A DNA stretch of 64,000 nucleotides. It comes from Pseudothauera nasutitermitis (GTDB taxonomy: Bacteria; Pseudomonadota; Gammaproteobacteria; Burkholderiales; Rhodocyclaceae). The first letter of the stretch is position 1; every line of letters starts with the position of its first letter. Below are positions 44,804-54,995 of this stretch, in pieces. The stretch lies in the NCBI RefSeq assembly GCF_004801295.1, contig NZ_SSOC01000006.1, positions 411,632-475,631 on the forward strand. The letters are read 5' to 3'. A model generated the notes under the pieces. It did no database searches, was not told the origin of the DNA, and was given only the letters and a program-made list of their open reading frames with translations. The translations under genes were made by a program, and so were the position numbers.

Positions 44804-45040
44804 CTAGGGTCTGTTGACATACGTTTCATGGGCCGCGTTGTGTCCAAACGCCCCCGCTACGGCGTTGCGCTCCTTGTAGCGTGAGCGTTTGGACACAACC
44901 CGAAGGGCTCGGCCGAGTGGGCCCCCATTGCGGCGTTGCGGCTCCTTGATTGGGGGCCACCCAATCCGCGTCGCCGCGCCTTGCACTGGGAGCCCACTCG
45001 GCCGAGCGCGGCCCATGAAACGTATGTCAACAGACCCTAG
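44804..45040. mobile_element. MITE-like element with perfect 34-bp terminal inverted repeats
   Basis: A 237-bp non-coding element. Both ends read CTAGGGTCTGTTGACATACG inward and stay identical for 34 bases (44804-44837 and 45007-45040). Inside are two further inverted repeats: TTGTGTCCAAACGC/GCGTTTGGACACAA (44838-44851, 44885-44898) and GCTCGGCCGAGTGGGC/GCCCACTCGGCCGAGC (44907-44922, 44992-45007). GGCGTTGCG and CTCCTTG occur together in both internal loops. CTAG at both ends fits the YTAR target duplication of IS5-type transposases, whose enzyme would have to act in trans. It sits between btuD and cobA. Confidence 0.9.
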
Positions 45041-45044
45041 CGCG

Positions 45045-45908
45045 ATGCAACTGCCCGATACCCCAGAATTCCCCGCGCGTTCCGGCCCCCGGCCGGGCCA
45101 CGTCTACCTGGTCGGCGCCGGCCCCGGCGATGCGGAACTGCTCACCCTGCGCGGCGCCCGCCTGCTGGGCGGCGCCGACGCGGTGCTGTACGACAATCTG
45201 GTCAGCCCCGTGGTGCTCGACTTGGCGCCCGCCGCCGCCGAACGCCTCTACGTCGGCAAGAAGGCCGCCGACCATTCGCTGCCGCAGGAGGAGATCAACG
45301 CGCTGCTGATCCGTCTGGCGCGCGCCGGGTGCAAGGTGGTGCGCCTGAAGGGCGGCGATCCGTTCATCTTCGGGCGCGGCGGCGAGGAGATGGAAGCGCT
45401 GGTGGAGGCCGGCATTCCCGTCGAGGTCGTGCCCGGCGTGACGGCCGCCGCCGGCATCGCCGCGTATGCCGGCATCCCGCTGACCCACCGCGACCACGCG
45501 CAGTCCGTGCTGTTCGCCACCGGCTTTCTCAAGGATGGCACGCTGGCGCTGGACTGGCCGACGCTGGCGCGCCCCAACCAGACCCTGGTGATCTACATGG
45601 GCCTCTCGCGCCTGGCGGAAATCTGTACCCGCCTGACCGAGCACGGCCTGCCGGCCGATACCCCGGCCGGCGTCATCGAGCGCGGCACCACCGCGCGCCA
45701 GCGGGTCGCCGTGGCCACGCTGGGCACGCTGGCCGAGCGGGTTGCCGAGGCCGGCATCCGGCCGCCCGCGCTCACCGTGGTGGGCGGCGTGGTCGGCCTG
45801 TATCCGCGCCTGGCGTGGTTCCGGCCGGCGGATGCGGCGGAGGGGGGCGAGCCGTATGGCGGCCATCCCGCCACGCCGGCGGATGGTGCGGGCGGCGATG
45901 GGCGCTGA
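45045..45908 (+). CDS. cobA: Uroporphyrinogen-III C-methyltransferase (SUMT)
   Basis: Makes precorrin-2 (used for siroheme and corrin) by methylating uroporphyrinogen III with SAM. The 287 residues contain LVGAGPGDAELLTLRGARLL, LKGGDPFIFGRGGEE, VPGVTAAAGIAAYAGIPLTHR and VIYMGLSRLAEI. The ATG at 45045 is five bases beyond the MITE and has no visible ribosome binding site. In-frame ATGs inside the element's end (45015, 45024) could give an extra MKRMSTDPSA. It overlaps cobB. Confidence 0.94.
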   Translation: MQLPDTPEFPARSGPRPGHVYLVGAGPGDAELLTLRGARLLGGADAVLYDNLVSPVVLDLAPAAAERLYVGKKAADHSLPQEEINALLIRLARAGCKVVRLKGGDPFIFGRGGEEMEALVEAGIPVEVVPGVTAAAGIAAYAGIPLTHRDHAQSVLFATGFLKDGTLALDWPTLARPNQTLVIYMGLSRLAEICTRLTEHGLPADTPAGVIERGTTARQRVAVATLGTLAERVAEAGIRPPALTVVGGVVGLYPRLAWFRPADAAEGGEPYGGHPATPADGAGGDGR

Positions 45909-47229
45909 GCCGGCCGTGCGCCATTGCCCCGCGCTGTTCATCGGCGCGCCGGCCTCCGGCCAGGGCAAGACCACGGTCACCGCCGCGTTCGCCCGCCTGC
46001 ATGTACGTCTGGGCCGGCGTGTACGGGTGTTCAAGTGCGGCCCGGATTTCCTCGACCCGCAGATCCACGCGGTGGCCAGCGGGGCGCCGGTGTACAACCT
46101 CGATCTGGGCATGTGCGGCGAGCACGATGCTGCCTGGCGCCTGTACGCGGCGGCCGGCGAGGCGGACCTGATCCTCGTCGAAGGCGTCATGGGGCTGTTC
46201 GACGGCACACCCTCGGGCGCCGATCTGGCCGAACGCTTCGGTTTGCCGGTGCTCGCGGTGATCGACGCGCGCGCGATGGCGCAGACCTTCGGCGCCGTTG
46301 CCCACGGGCTGGCGAGCTTCCGCGCGGGCCTGCCGTTTTCCGGCGTGCTGGCCAACCGCGTGGGCGGCGCACACCATGTCGAACTGCTGCGCGCGGCGCT
46401 GCCGCCGGGGCTGCGCTGGCACGGCGCCTTGCCGCGCGAGGCCGGCGCCGCGCTGCCGGAGCGTCATCTGGGCTTGCTGCAGGCCGCCGAGATCGCCGAC
46501 CTGGAAGAACGCCTGGAGCGCATGGCCGACGCGCTGGCGGAGAGCGGCGCGGGGGAACTGCCGCCGCCGGTGGCGTTCCGCCATGCGGCCGCCCCCAGTG
46601 TGCCGCCGCTGCTGGCTGGCCGCCGCGTGGCCATCGCGCGCGATGCGGCCCACGGTTTCATCTATCCGGCGAATGTCGATACGCTGCGCGCGCTGGGTGC
46701 CGAGCCGGTGTTCTTTGCGCCGTTGGAGGGCGAGTCCTTGCCGTCCTGCGACGCGCTATGGCTGCCGGGCGGGTATCCGGAACTGCATGCCGAGCGGCTC
46801 GCCGCCAATGTCGGGTTCCGGGATGCTCTGCGCGCCCACGTGGCGGCGGGCAAGCCGCTGCTGGCCGAATGCGGCGGCATGATGGGCCTGTTCGACTCGC
46901 TGGTGGACAAGGCCGGAACGGCGCATGCCGGCTGTGGCCTGTTGCCCGGCCGCGCGGTCATGCAGGCGCGCCTGGCCGCCCTCGGCACCCAGGAGGTGGA
47001 GTTGCCGGAAGGACGGCTTGCCGGGCACACCTTCCACTATTCCCGCGCGCAGACCCCGCTCGTGCCGCTCACGCATGCGCGCACCCCGGACGGCAGGGAG
47101 GGCGAGGCGGTGTATCGCCGCGGACGGCTCACCGCCTCCTATCTGCATCTCTACTTCCCTTCCGCGCCCGCGGCGCTCGCCCGCCTGCTGTCGGGCGCGA
47201 CCGCCAGGGATCGCGGCAACACGGCCTGA
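45898..47229 (+). CDS. cobB: Cobyrinic acid a,c-diamide synthase
   Basis: ATP- and glutamine-dependent amidation of the corrin ring. The 443 residues have an N-terminal P-loop domain (FIGAPASGQGKTTVTAAFARL, ADLILVEGVMGLFDG) and a C-terminal class-I-like glutaminase domain (LWLPGGYPELHAERL, PLLAECGGMMGLF with the cysteine, HTFHYSR with a histidine). Starts at 45898 or at 45883 both overlap the cobA end. Whether it is CobB (aerobic) or CbiA (anaerobic) cannot be settled from sequence alone. Confidence 0.93.
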   Translation: MGAEPAVRHCPALFIGAPASGQGKTTVTAAFARLHVRLGRRVRVFKCGPDFLDPQIHAVASGAPVYNLDLGMCGEHDAAWRLYAAAGEADLILVEGVMGLFDGTPSGADLAERFGLPVLAVIDARAMAQTFGAVAHGLASFRAGLPFSGVLANRVGGAHHVELLRAALPPGLRWHGALPREAGAALPERHLGLLQAAEIADLEERLERMADALAESGAGELPPPVAFRHAAAPSVPPLLAGRRVAIARDAAHGFIYPANVDTLRALGAEPVFFAPLEGESLPSCDALWLPGGYPELHAERLAANVGFRDALRAHVAAGKPLLAECGGMMGLFDSLVDKAGTAHAGCGLLPGRAVMQARLAALGTQEVELPEGRLAGHTFHYSRAQTPLVPLTHARTPDGREGEAVYRRGRLTASYLHLYFPSAPAALARLLSGATARDRGNTA

Positions 47230-47270
47230 CCCCGTAGGAGCGGGGCCAGGCTGCTGCGATCCGACGCGCC

Positions 47271-48569
47271 TTAGAGCAGCTTGAGCTGGCGCGCGGCGTC
47301 GCGCAGTTCGGCGCGGAAGTCCGGGTGGGAGATGCCGATCAGCGCCTCGGCGCGCTGCCGGGCGGTCTTGCCGCGCAGCTGGGCCACGCCGTGTTCGGTG
47401 ACCACGTAGTTGATGTCGTTCTTGCTGGTGGTGACGTGGGTGCCGGGCGACAGGGTGGGCACCACGCGGGAGATGGTGCCGCCCTTGGCGGTGGACGGCA
47501 GCACGATGAAGGCCTTGCCGTCCTTCGAACGGTTGGCCGCGCGCACGAAGTCCACCTGGCCGCCGGTGCCGGAATACGGCAGGTGGGCCAGGCTCTCGGA
47601 GCCGCACTGGCCGAGCAGGTCGATCTGCAGGGTGGCGTTGATGGCGCACAGCTTGTCGTTGCGCGAGGCCAGGTAAGGGTCGTTGGTGAAATCGACCGGA
47701 TGCATCTCGAGCGTCGGGTTGCGGTGCATGAAACGGTACAGGCGGTTGGAGCCGAGCGCGAAGGTGGCGACGATCTTGCCGGGCATGAAGGTCTTGCGGC
47801 GGTTGGTGACCGCGCCGGATTCGACCAGCGAGAGGATGCCGTCGCCGATCATCTCGGTGTGGATGCCGAGGTCGCGCTTGTGCTTGAGCTGCATGACCAC
47901 CGCGTCCGGGATGCCGCCGTAGCCGATCTGCAGGGTCGAGCCGTCGTCGATCATCTCGGCGACCTGGGCGCCGATGGCTTCCTGCACCGGGCCGATCTCC
48001 GGCAGGCCGACCTCGAAGAGCGGGTCCTGGCTTTCCACCAGCCCGCTGACGCGGGAGACGTGTACGTGGCAGTTGCCGTTGGCGAACGGCACGTTGGGGT
48101 TGACCTCCAGCAGCAGCACGCGCGCCTTCTCGATTGCCGCCATGGTGTAGTCGGGCGCCAGCGAGAGGGAGAAGTAGCCGTGCTCATCCATCGGCGAGGC
48201 CATGCTGACCACCACGTCGGCCGGGGTCAGGCCCCTGTCGATCAGCATCGGCAGTTCGGAGAAGTACGCGGGGATGAAATCCACCCAGCCCTCATGGCCG
48301 CCCGTCCGGTTCGCGCCGCTGAAGAAATAGGCGTCGTGGCGCACGTTGTCGCGGGTCTGCGGATCCAGATAGCCGTACTTGCGCAGCGGCAGGATCTGGC
48401 TCACGGCCACGCCGCGCAGGGTGTGGCGCCGTTCGGACAGCGCATGCAGCAGGGCCGGGGCTTCCCCCACGCCGGTCGGCACGACGATGGTGTCACCGTC
48501 GCGCACCAGCCCGATGGCATCGCTCGCGGACATGCGGCGTTCGGCGTACAGCGCTCGTGGATTCTGCAT
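47271..48569 (-). CDS. Acetyl-CoA hydrolase/transferase family protein
   Basis: A 432-residue family-I CoA transferase/hydrolase, like 4-hydroxybutyrate or acetate CoA-transferases. GYGGIPDAVVMQL and EMIGDGILSLVESGAVTNRRK (probable catalytic glutamate region), then SGTGGQVDFVRAANRSKDGK, are typical. The ATG at 48569 follows GAGGAG. The two-domain organisation is complete. The CoA donor and acceptor are unknown. It is convergent with cobB and divergent from bluB. A GATAAT -10 box on its strand is at 48614-48619. Confidence 0.88.
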   Translation of the reverse strand: MQNPRALYAERRMSASDAIGLVRDGDTIVVPTGVGEAPALLHALSERRHTLRGVAVSQILPLRKYGYLDPQTRDNVRHDAYFFSGANRTGGHEGWVDFIPAYFSELPMLIDRGLTPADVVVSMASPMDEHGYFSLSLAPDYTMAAIEKARVLLLEVNPNVPFANGNCHVHVSRVSGLVESQDPLFEVGLPEIGPVQEAIGAQVAEMIDDGSTLQIGYGGIPDAVVMQLKHKRDLGIHTEMIGDGILSLVESGAVTNRRKTFMPGKIVATFALGSNRLYRFMHRNPTLEMHPVDFTNDPYLASRNDKLCAINATLQIDLLGQCGSESLAHLPYSGTGGQVDFVRAANRSKDGKAFIVLPSTAKGGTISRVVPTLSPGTHVTTSKNDINYVVTEHGVAQLRGKTARQRAEALIGISHPDFRAELRDAARQLKLL

Positions 48570-48761
48570 GGTGTTGTCTCCTCGGATGAATTGTTGAGCC
48601 ATGGCATCCGGCTATTATCGCCCATACGGCTAGGTATGGAACCGGCAGGATCTCATCTGTCCGCTCGACCGTGCCGCGAGCGGAGTACACTTTTGCCGGA
48701 GACGCGGAGCGGGTGCTTCCGTGCCGTGCAGGAAAAACTCATCAAAGGCTTGCAGATCCGA

Positions 48762-49445
48762 ATGACCGAAAACGACATGGAGCGCCATGGCGCCGCCGCC
48801 CGGCACGCGTATTCCCCCACCGAACGCGCGGCTGTGTATCGCGCCATCGCCGAACGCCGCGACATGCGCCATTTCCTGCCCGATCCGGTGGCGCCCGAAG
48901 CCTTGCATCGTCTGCTGTGGGCGGCCCACCATGCCCCCAGCGTGGGCTACATGCAGCCGTGGCGTTTCATCCGCATCACCACGCGCGCCCTGCGCGAGGC
49001 CATGCATGCGTTGGTGGAGGAGGAGCGCCTGGCCACCGCGCGGGCGCTCGGCGAGCGCGCCGAGGAGTTCATGCGCCTGAAGGTGGAAGGGGTGCTGGAT
49101 GCCGGCGAGGTGCTGGTGGTGGCCCTGGCCGACGATCGCGAGCGCCACGTGTTCGGACGCCGTACCCTGCCGGAGATGGATCTGGCCTCGGTGGCCTGCG
49201 CCATCGAGAACATGTGGTTGGCGGCGCGGGCGGAAGGCCTGGGGCTGGGGTGGGTGTCGCTGTTCGATCCGCAGCGCCTGGCCGCACTGCTGGGCATGCC
49301 GGAAGGTGCGAAGCCGGTGGCCATCCTGTGCATCGGCCATGTGGAGGACTTCTATCCGCGTCCGATGCTGGAGATCGAGCAGTGGGCGGAGCGCATGCCG
49401 ATCGACGAGGTGCTCGGCGAGAACCGCTGGCCCGGCAGGGCCTGA
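48762..49445 (+). CDS. bluB: 5,6-dimethylbenzimidazole synthase
   Basis: An FMN- and oxygen-dependent enzyme fragmenting reduced flavin to make the B12 lower ligand. The 227 residues have the BluB/nitroreductase features: RRDMRHFLPDPVAPEALHRL, AAHHAPSVGYMQPWRFIRI, and LAARAEGLGLGWVSLFDP. The start is ATG 48762; ATG 48777 is possible. A TTGTTG-16-TATTAT promoter candidate lies at 48591-48618. Its presence beside cobalamin salvage genes completes the route to alpha-ribazole with cobT. No riboswitch precedes it. Confidence 0.93.
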   Translation: MTENDMERHGAAARHAYSPTERAAVYRAIAERRDMRHFLPDPVAPEALHRLLWAAHHAPSVGYMQPWRFIRITTRALREAMHALVEEERLATARALGERAEEFMRLKVEGVLDAGEVLVVALADDRERHVFGRRTLPEMDLASVACAIENMWLAARAEGLGLGWVSLFDPQRLAALLGMPEGAKPVAILCIGHVEDFYPRPMLEIEQWAERMPIDEVLGENRWPGRA

Positions 49446-49484
49446 ACGGACGCGCACTGCGCGTCCGCTCCAGGGGGGATCGTC

Positions 49485-49793
49485 CTAGGGTTTGGATGCG
49501 GTTGCGGGTTTGGCGGCCGCCTTGCGCGCGGCCGGCGCGCCGACGGTGACCTGATCGCCGATCTGTTCCAGCGTGCGCGTGCCGATGCCCGGTACCTTGG
49601 CGAGATCGGCGGTGCTGGCGAACGGACCATGCTGCTTGCGGTAGTCGAGGATGGCCTGGGCCTTCGCCGGGCCGATGCCCTTGACGCTCTCGAGCGTCGT
49701 GGCGTCGGCGGTATTGATGTCCACCGGCGTGGCGAGCACGGCGGCCGGGGCAAGCAGTGCGGCCAGGACGAGGGTACGCAGGAAACGCTTCAT
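49485..49793 (-). CDS. ComEA-like helix-hairpin-helix protein
   Basis: A 102-residue exported DNA-binding-type protein. Signal peptide MKRFLRTLVLAALLAPAAVLA is followed by VDINTADATTLESVKGIGPAKAQAI and FASTADLAKVPGIGTRTLEQI, two helix-hairpin-helix motifs (each with GIG). A basic Ala/Lys/Pro tail follows. It resembles ComEA, which binds incoming DNA in the periplasm, but no other competence gene is nearby. Confidence 0.88.
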   Translation of the reverse strand: MKRFLRTLVLAALLAPAAVLATPVDINTADATTLESVKGIGPAKAQAILDYRKQHGPFASTADLAKVPGIGTRTLEQIGDQVTVGAPAARKAAAKPATASKP

Positions 49794-49894
49794 GGTTGAC
49801 TCTCCTTGGTTGATGACATCCGTATTATGTTTATGGCATTGTGGCGCGTCAATTGAGCGAATGTCATATTTCGAAGGGCAAAGGGTGCTTGAAA

Positions 49895-49916
49895 TATATA
49901 AGTTTTAGCTTATATA
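49895..49916 (+). promoter_or_regulatory. AT-rich perfect palindrome before the DUF4395 gene
   Basis: TATATAAG-TTTTAG-CTTATATA, an 8-bp perfect inverted repeat 29 bases before the ATG. It stands out in GC-rich DNA and looks like an operator of an ArsR/SmtB-type or similar dimeric repressor. No cognate regulator is in the window. Confidence 0.6.
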
Positions 49917-49944
49917 CTGATGGAAACTTCCCGGAGAACCCGTC

Positions 49945-50367
49945 ATGCTGCGTTTCGACATTCCCCCCGTGTGTTCCAACGCCTACCGCTTCCAGGCCAC
50001 GATGACCTTCATCGTGAGCGCGATCTATCTGTTCACGCCCTACCAGTGGGCGGCCCTGATCATCGCGCTGGGCGGTCTGCTGCGCGGCTTCGTGTCGCCG
50101 CACAAATGCCTGTCCTACCGGCTGTTCGCCAGCCTCACCCGCAAGATGGGCAAGAGCAAGATGGTCAATGCCGGCTCGAAGATGTTCGCCGACAAGATCG
50201 CCGCGATCGCCGGCACGGCCATGGTGGTGAGCTGGCTGATGGGCGCCTCGTTCGGCGCCATCCCCGCCGTGGCCCTGCTGGTGTTTTCCTTCATCGACCT
50301 CAGTACCGGCTTCTGCGCGGCATGTTGGGTCTACGGCTGGTGGTACCGGGTGCGTCAGCCCGGGTGA
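49945..50367 (+). CDS. DUF4395 domain membrane protein
   Basis: A 140-residue protein. VCSNAYRFQATMTFIVSAIYL opens the domain, followed by RGFVSPHKCLSYRLFASL, a polar stretch with several lysines, and hydrophobic segments ending FIDLSTGFCAACWVYGWWYR. CAAC is a possible metal or redox pair. DUF4395 proteins are often near thiol/sulfur redox genes, but no function is proven. The palindromic site upstream suggests regulated expression. An 8-bp hairpin at 50377-50397, between it and the converging rhlE, may terminate both. Confidence 0.82.
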   Translation: MLRFDIPPVCSNAYRFQATMTFIVSAIYLFTPYQWAALIIALGGLLRGFVSPHKCLSYRLFASLTRKMGKSKMVNAGSKMFADKIAAIAGTAMVVSWLMGASFGAIPAVALLVFSFIDLSTGFCAACWVYGWWYRVRQPG

Positions 50368-50430
50368 GGGTTTGCACGGCTCCGTCCTCCGGAGCCGCAT
50401 GGGGGTGGCGCACGCACCACCCCTTTCTTT

Positions 50431-51858
<1,428 letters not shown>

Positions 51859-52049
51859 GTAGGGAAAGGCTCCAGCGACGGCCTGTCGCACGCGGGCGAC
51901 GCCAATCGAGGCTGGCGGGACAGGGGCCGGAGAGTCCGGCCACGGTGATCCGGGAGGTGCGCGCAGCGATTGGCGGCTGCGGCGAGCGGCGGATTGTACG
52001 GGAATCGCGCCGCGGCGGGGAAAAAACGCGGTGATCGGCTGGCGGGCGC

Positions 52050-52055
52050 GATAAT
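52050..52055 (+). promoter_or_regulatory. Candidate -10 hexamer GATAAT before ampD
   Basis: GATAAT, then GCGGG, 25 bases before the ATG. No convincing -35. It belongs to the recurrent GATAAT boxes noted for hldE and cobU. Confidence 0.35.
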
Positions 52056-52079
52056 GCGGGTTTTCGGCGCGGGGGCGGC

Positions 52080-52658
52080 ATGAGCGAGGACGGACGGGGG
52101 AAGGTCGGCGCATGCGTGGCCGGCTGGCTGGCCGGGGCGCGCCGGGTGCCGTCGCCCAACCACGATGAACGCCCGGCGGACGCCGTGGTGCGTCTGCTGG
52201 TGGTGCATGCGATCAGCCTGCCGCCGGACGAGTTCGGCGGCCCCGGGGTGGAGCAGTTGTTCACCAACCGTCTGGATGCGGACGGGCATCCGTACTACCG
52301 GGAAATCCACGGGCTGCGCGTGTCCGCGCATTTCTTCGTGCGGCGTGACGGCGAACTGGTGCAGTTCGTGCCCGTTGGCGCGCGTGCCTGGCACGCGGGT
52401 GTGTCGTCCTGGCGGGGCTGCGAGCGCTGCAACGATTTTTCCGTGGGTATCGAACTGGAAGGCTGCGACCGTCTGCCCTTCGAGGAGGCGCAGTACCGCC
52501 GGCTCGCCGAGTTGATCGATGCGCTGCGCCGCGAACTGCCGATCGAGGATATCGTCGGCCATTCGGACATCGCGCCGGGGCGCAAGACCGACCCCGGTCC
52601 CTGCTTCGACTGGACGCATCTGCACGCACTGCTGGCGGAGCGCGCGGGGCGTGGTTGA
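52080..52658 (+). CDS. ampD: 1,6-anhydro-N-acetylmuramyl-L-alanine amidase
   Basis: A cytoplasmic zinc amidase recycling anhydro-muropeptides. The 192 residues include [17 protein letters not shown] (first zinc histidine), [36 protein letters not shown] and [20 protein letters not shown] (second histidine and the aspartate), a complete active site. AmpD limits signals for beta-lactamase induction. The frame starts at ATG; nothing upstream suggests an operon. Confidence 0.95.
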   Translation: MSEDGRGKVGACVAGWLAGARRVPSPNHDERPADAVVRLLVVHAISLPPDEFGGPGVEQLFTNRLDADGHPYYREIHGLRVSAHFFVRRDGELVQFVPVGARAWHAGVSSWRGCERCNDFSVGIELEGCDRLPFEEAQYRRLAELIDALRRELPIEDIVGHSDIAPGRKTDPGPCFDWTHLHALLAERAGRG

Positions 52659-53078
52659 GCGCGCGTGTGAGGGGCTTGTTTGACAAACTCCAACATAATC
52701 AATACCATCACGCGCTCTCTGCATTGCAGCAAATGTTGTTTCGTAGGTTTCCTGGCGCTGCGCCGGGCCGCCAGCAGGCGTAACCCGGTGGTTTTCGAAG
52801 GCGTCGAGCGTGTCGCAGCGAAGCGCGCGCCGAGGTCTCCGCGTTGGCCATGCCCCGGCCGCGCGGGTGCGGGAAACCTGGAGCCGAGCGGCTCCACCCC
52901 GATTGTTTGAAATCTTTCCGGCGCGGTCGGCCGGCGAGTTTCACGAGCAACCGAACACCCCCGCCGCCGGCCTGCCTGGCCGTGCCGGCAGAGGCTTCCC
53001 CCTCTTCGACCCCTTCCGCGCAGCGCGGGGCACAGGGGTGGGTGGCATGGGGTGTCCGGCGCCGACACGGAGGAACCG
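52659..53078 (+). other. Long non-coding leader before the lytic transglycosylase gene
   Basis: About 420 bases with no credible gene; short frames in several directions lack family similarity. It contains a good promoter candidate (TTGACA 52680-52685, 17-bp spacer, TACCAT 52703-52708) that would give a leader RNA of about 360 bases. I see no known riboswitch signature. Confidence 0.45.
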
Positions 53079-53777
53079 ATGTACGCAAGGCGCTTTTCCG
53101 CGCTCGCCGGCAAGGCGGGCGGTATATTGATCCACGCCGCCCATGGCGGCCTGCTGCTCGCCGGTCTGGTGGCGCTCGCCGTGTTCGCGGCCAGTCTGCT
53201 GGAACAGGGGCCGCTGCGCTTCTTCGACGGCAGCCTGGCCGAGGCGCATGCGCAGGCCCCGTCGCGCTACGACTTCGGCACGGTCAGCAACGAACCCGAG
53301 CCGCCCGAGCTGTCCGAGGAGATGGAGCGCGTGCGCGACTACGTGGCGCGCCGCTATCGCGTCTCGCCGGTCGCCCTGGAGCCGGTGCTGCTGGCTGCCG
53401 AGGACAGCGCGCGCGCGGTGGGCATCGACCCGCTGCTGGTGGTCGCGGTGATCGCGGTGGAATCGAGCTTCAATCCGTTCGCCCAGAGCCATGTGGGCGC
53501 GCAGGGACTGATGCAGGTGATTCCGCGCTTCCACATGGACAAGATCGGCGACGAGGCAGGCGAGGATGCGCTGTTCGATCCCATGCTCAACGTGCGCGTG
53601 GGCACGCTGGTGATCGAGGAGGGCCTGCGCCGCTTCGGTTCGCTGCAGGCCGCGCTGCAGTATTACGGCGGCGCGCGCGACGATCCCACCGCGGCCTACT
53701 ATCGTCGCGTGATGGCGATGAAGCAGCGCCTGGCCGGCGAGGCCGGCCGCGCGGCCACGGTGATTGCCGGCGCCTGA
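53079..53777 (+). CDS. Lytic transglycosylase (Slt/LT domain)
   Basis: A 232-residue peptidoglycan-cleaving enzyme. An N-terminal membrane segment (GGLLLAGLVALAVFAASLL) anchors or exports it. The SLT domain (about 110-225) has IAVESSFNPFAQS with the catalytic glutamate, VGAQGLMQVIPRF, and YYGGARDDPTAAYYRRV. The start is ATG 53079 with GGAGGA upstream; an ATG nine codons earlier is less likely. It may work near AmpD, whose gene precedes it, but both have separate control signals. Confidence 0.9.
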   Translation: MYARRFSALAGKAGGILIHAAHGGLLLAGLVALAVFAASLLEQGPLRFFDGSLAEAHAQAPSRYDFGTVSNEPEPPELSEEMERVRDYVARRYRVSPVALEPVLLAAEDSARAVGIDPLLVVAVIAVESSFNPFAQSHVGAQGLMQVIPRFHMDKIGDEAGEDALFDPMLNVRVGTLVIEEGLRRFGSLQAALQYYGGARDDPTAAYYRRVMAMKQRLAGEAGRAATVIAGA

Positions 53778-53795
53778 GGGCGCCGCGCCGTTTTC

Positions 53796-54971
53796 CTAGC
53801 CGAGCAGCGTGCGGATGCGCTCGCAGGCTTCCAGCAGACGCTCCCGCCGGTTGGTGTAGGCGATGCGCAGATGGCGGCGCGGCAGGTGGTCGCCGAAATC
53901 CAGGCCGGGCGTGGTGGCCACCCCGGCTTCCTCGATCAGGCGGCGGGCCAGCGCCTCGCTGTCGTCGGTCAGTCCGCTCACGTCCGCATACACGTAGAAT
54001 GCGCCGCGCGGTTCGGTGGCGATGCCGAAGCCCAGTTCGCGCAGGGCGGGCACCAGCACGTCGCGGCGCAGGGCGAATTCGTCGCGGCGCGCTTCCAGCA
54101 GATCCAGCGTGGCCGGCCGGAAGGCCGCCAGCGCGGCGTGCTGGGCGGGCGTGGAGGGTGAGATGAACAGGTGCTGGGCGAGCTTCTCCACCTCGCGCGT
54201 CCAGCATTGCGGCACCACCAGCCAGCCCAGGCGCCAGCCGGTCATGCCGAAATATTTCGAGAAGCTGTTTACCACGAACAGGTCGTCGGCCGCCGCCAGC
54301 GCGGGTTGGGCAAGCACCGTGGAAGACGGCACGCCGTAGGTCAGCCCCTGGTAGATCTCGTCGACCAGCAGCAGACCGCCGCGCGCGTGGGTGACGGCGT
54401 GCAGCGCGGCCAGTTCGCCGGGCGCCAGCAGGGTGCCGGTGGGGTTGCTCGGCGTGGCCACCATCAGCCCGCGCGTGGCGGGCGACCAGGCTTCGCCGAC
54501 CTGGGCGGCGGTGGGCTGGTAGCGCGTGGCCACATCCACCGGCAGGGCGCGCGCGCGCCCTTCCACGCTGCGCACCAGATGGCGGTTGGACGGATAGGTG
54601 GGATCGGGCAGCAGCCATTCCTCGCCGGGATCGGTGGACACCGCCAACGCGAGCATCAGCGCGCCGGAGGCGCCGGGCGTGACGACGATGCGCTCCGGCG
54701 CCACGTCGGCGCCGAAGCGTTCATGGTAGAAGCGCGCGATGGCCTCGCGCAGCGCCGGCAGGCCGAGCGCCGGGGTGTAATGCACGCCGCCCCCGGCGAT
54801 GAAGCGGGTGGCTGCCTCGATCATCGGTGCGGGAGTGGGGAAATCCGGCTCGCCGATTTCCATGTGGATGATGTCGCGGCCCTGGGCTTCCAGCTCGCGC
54901 GCGCGGCGCAGCAGTTCCATGACGTGGAAGGGGGCGATGTCGGCCATGCGGCGGGCGGGGCGCGGGGGCAT
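53796..54971 (-). CDS. PLP-dependent aminotransferase (class I/II)
   Basis: A 391-residue fold-type I enzyme. IHMEIGEPDFPTPAPMIEAA near the start, TPGASGALMLALAV (phosphate binding), ATPSNPTGTLL (Asn-Pro motif), LVDEIYQGL (Asp) and SFSKYFGMTGWRLGW with the Schiff-base lysine are all present. The C-terminal arginine appears in LRIAYTNRRERL. It resembles aspartate/alanine-type aminotransferases. The substrate cannot be fixed. It is convergent with the lytic transglycosylase gene. Confidence 0.9.
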   Translation of the reverse strand: MPPRPARRMADIAPFHVMELLRRARELEAQGRDIIHMEIGEPDFPTPAPMIEAATRFIAGGGVHYTPALGLPALREAIARFYHERFGADVAPERIVVTPGASGALMLALAVSTDPGEEWLLPDPTYPSNRHLVRSVEGRARALPVDVATRYQPTAAQVGEAWSPATRGLMVATPSNPTGTLLAPGELAALHAVTHARGGLLLVDEIYQGLTYGVPSSTVLAQPALAAADDLFVVNSFSKYFGMTGWRLGWLVVPQCWTREVEKLAQHLFISPSTPAQHAALAAFRPATLDLLEARRDEFALRRDVLVPALRELGFGIATEPRGAFYVYADVSGLTDDSEALARRLIEEAGVATTPGLDFGDHLPRRHLRIAYTNRRERLLEACERIRTLLG

Positions 54972-54995
54972 GATTCGTCCTCGGCGGGCTTAAAA

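Noticed and set aside
44804..45040. The stable hairpins between btuD and cobA as a simple transcription terminator
   Set aside because: The 34-bp terminal repeats and nested repeats exceed any terminator and have no T run; a MITE explains them better.
48570..48761. A second cobalamin riboswitch before bluB
   Set aside because: None of the conserved B12 blocks, such as the GCTGCCCCCGCAAC core, are present.
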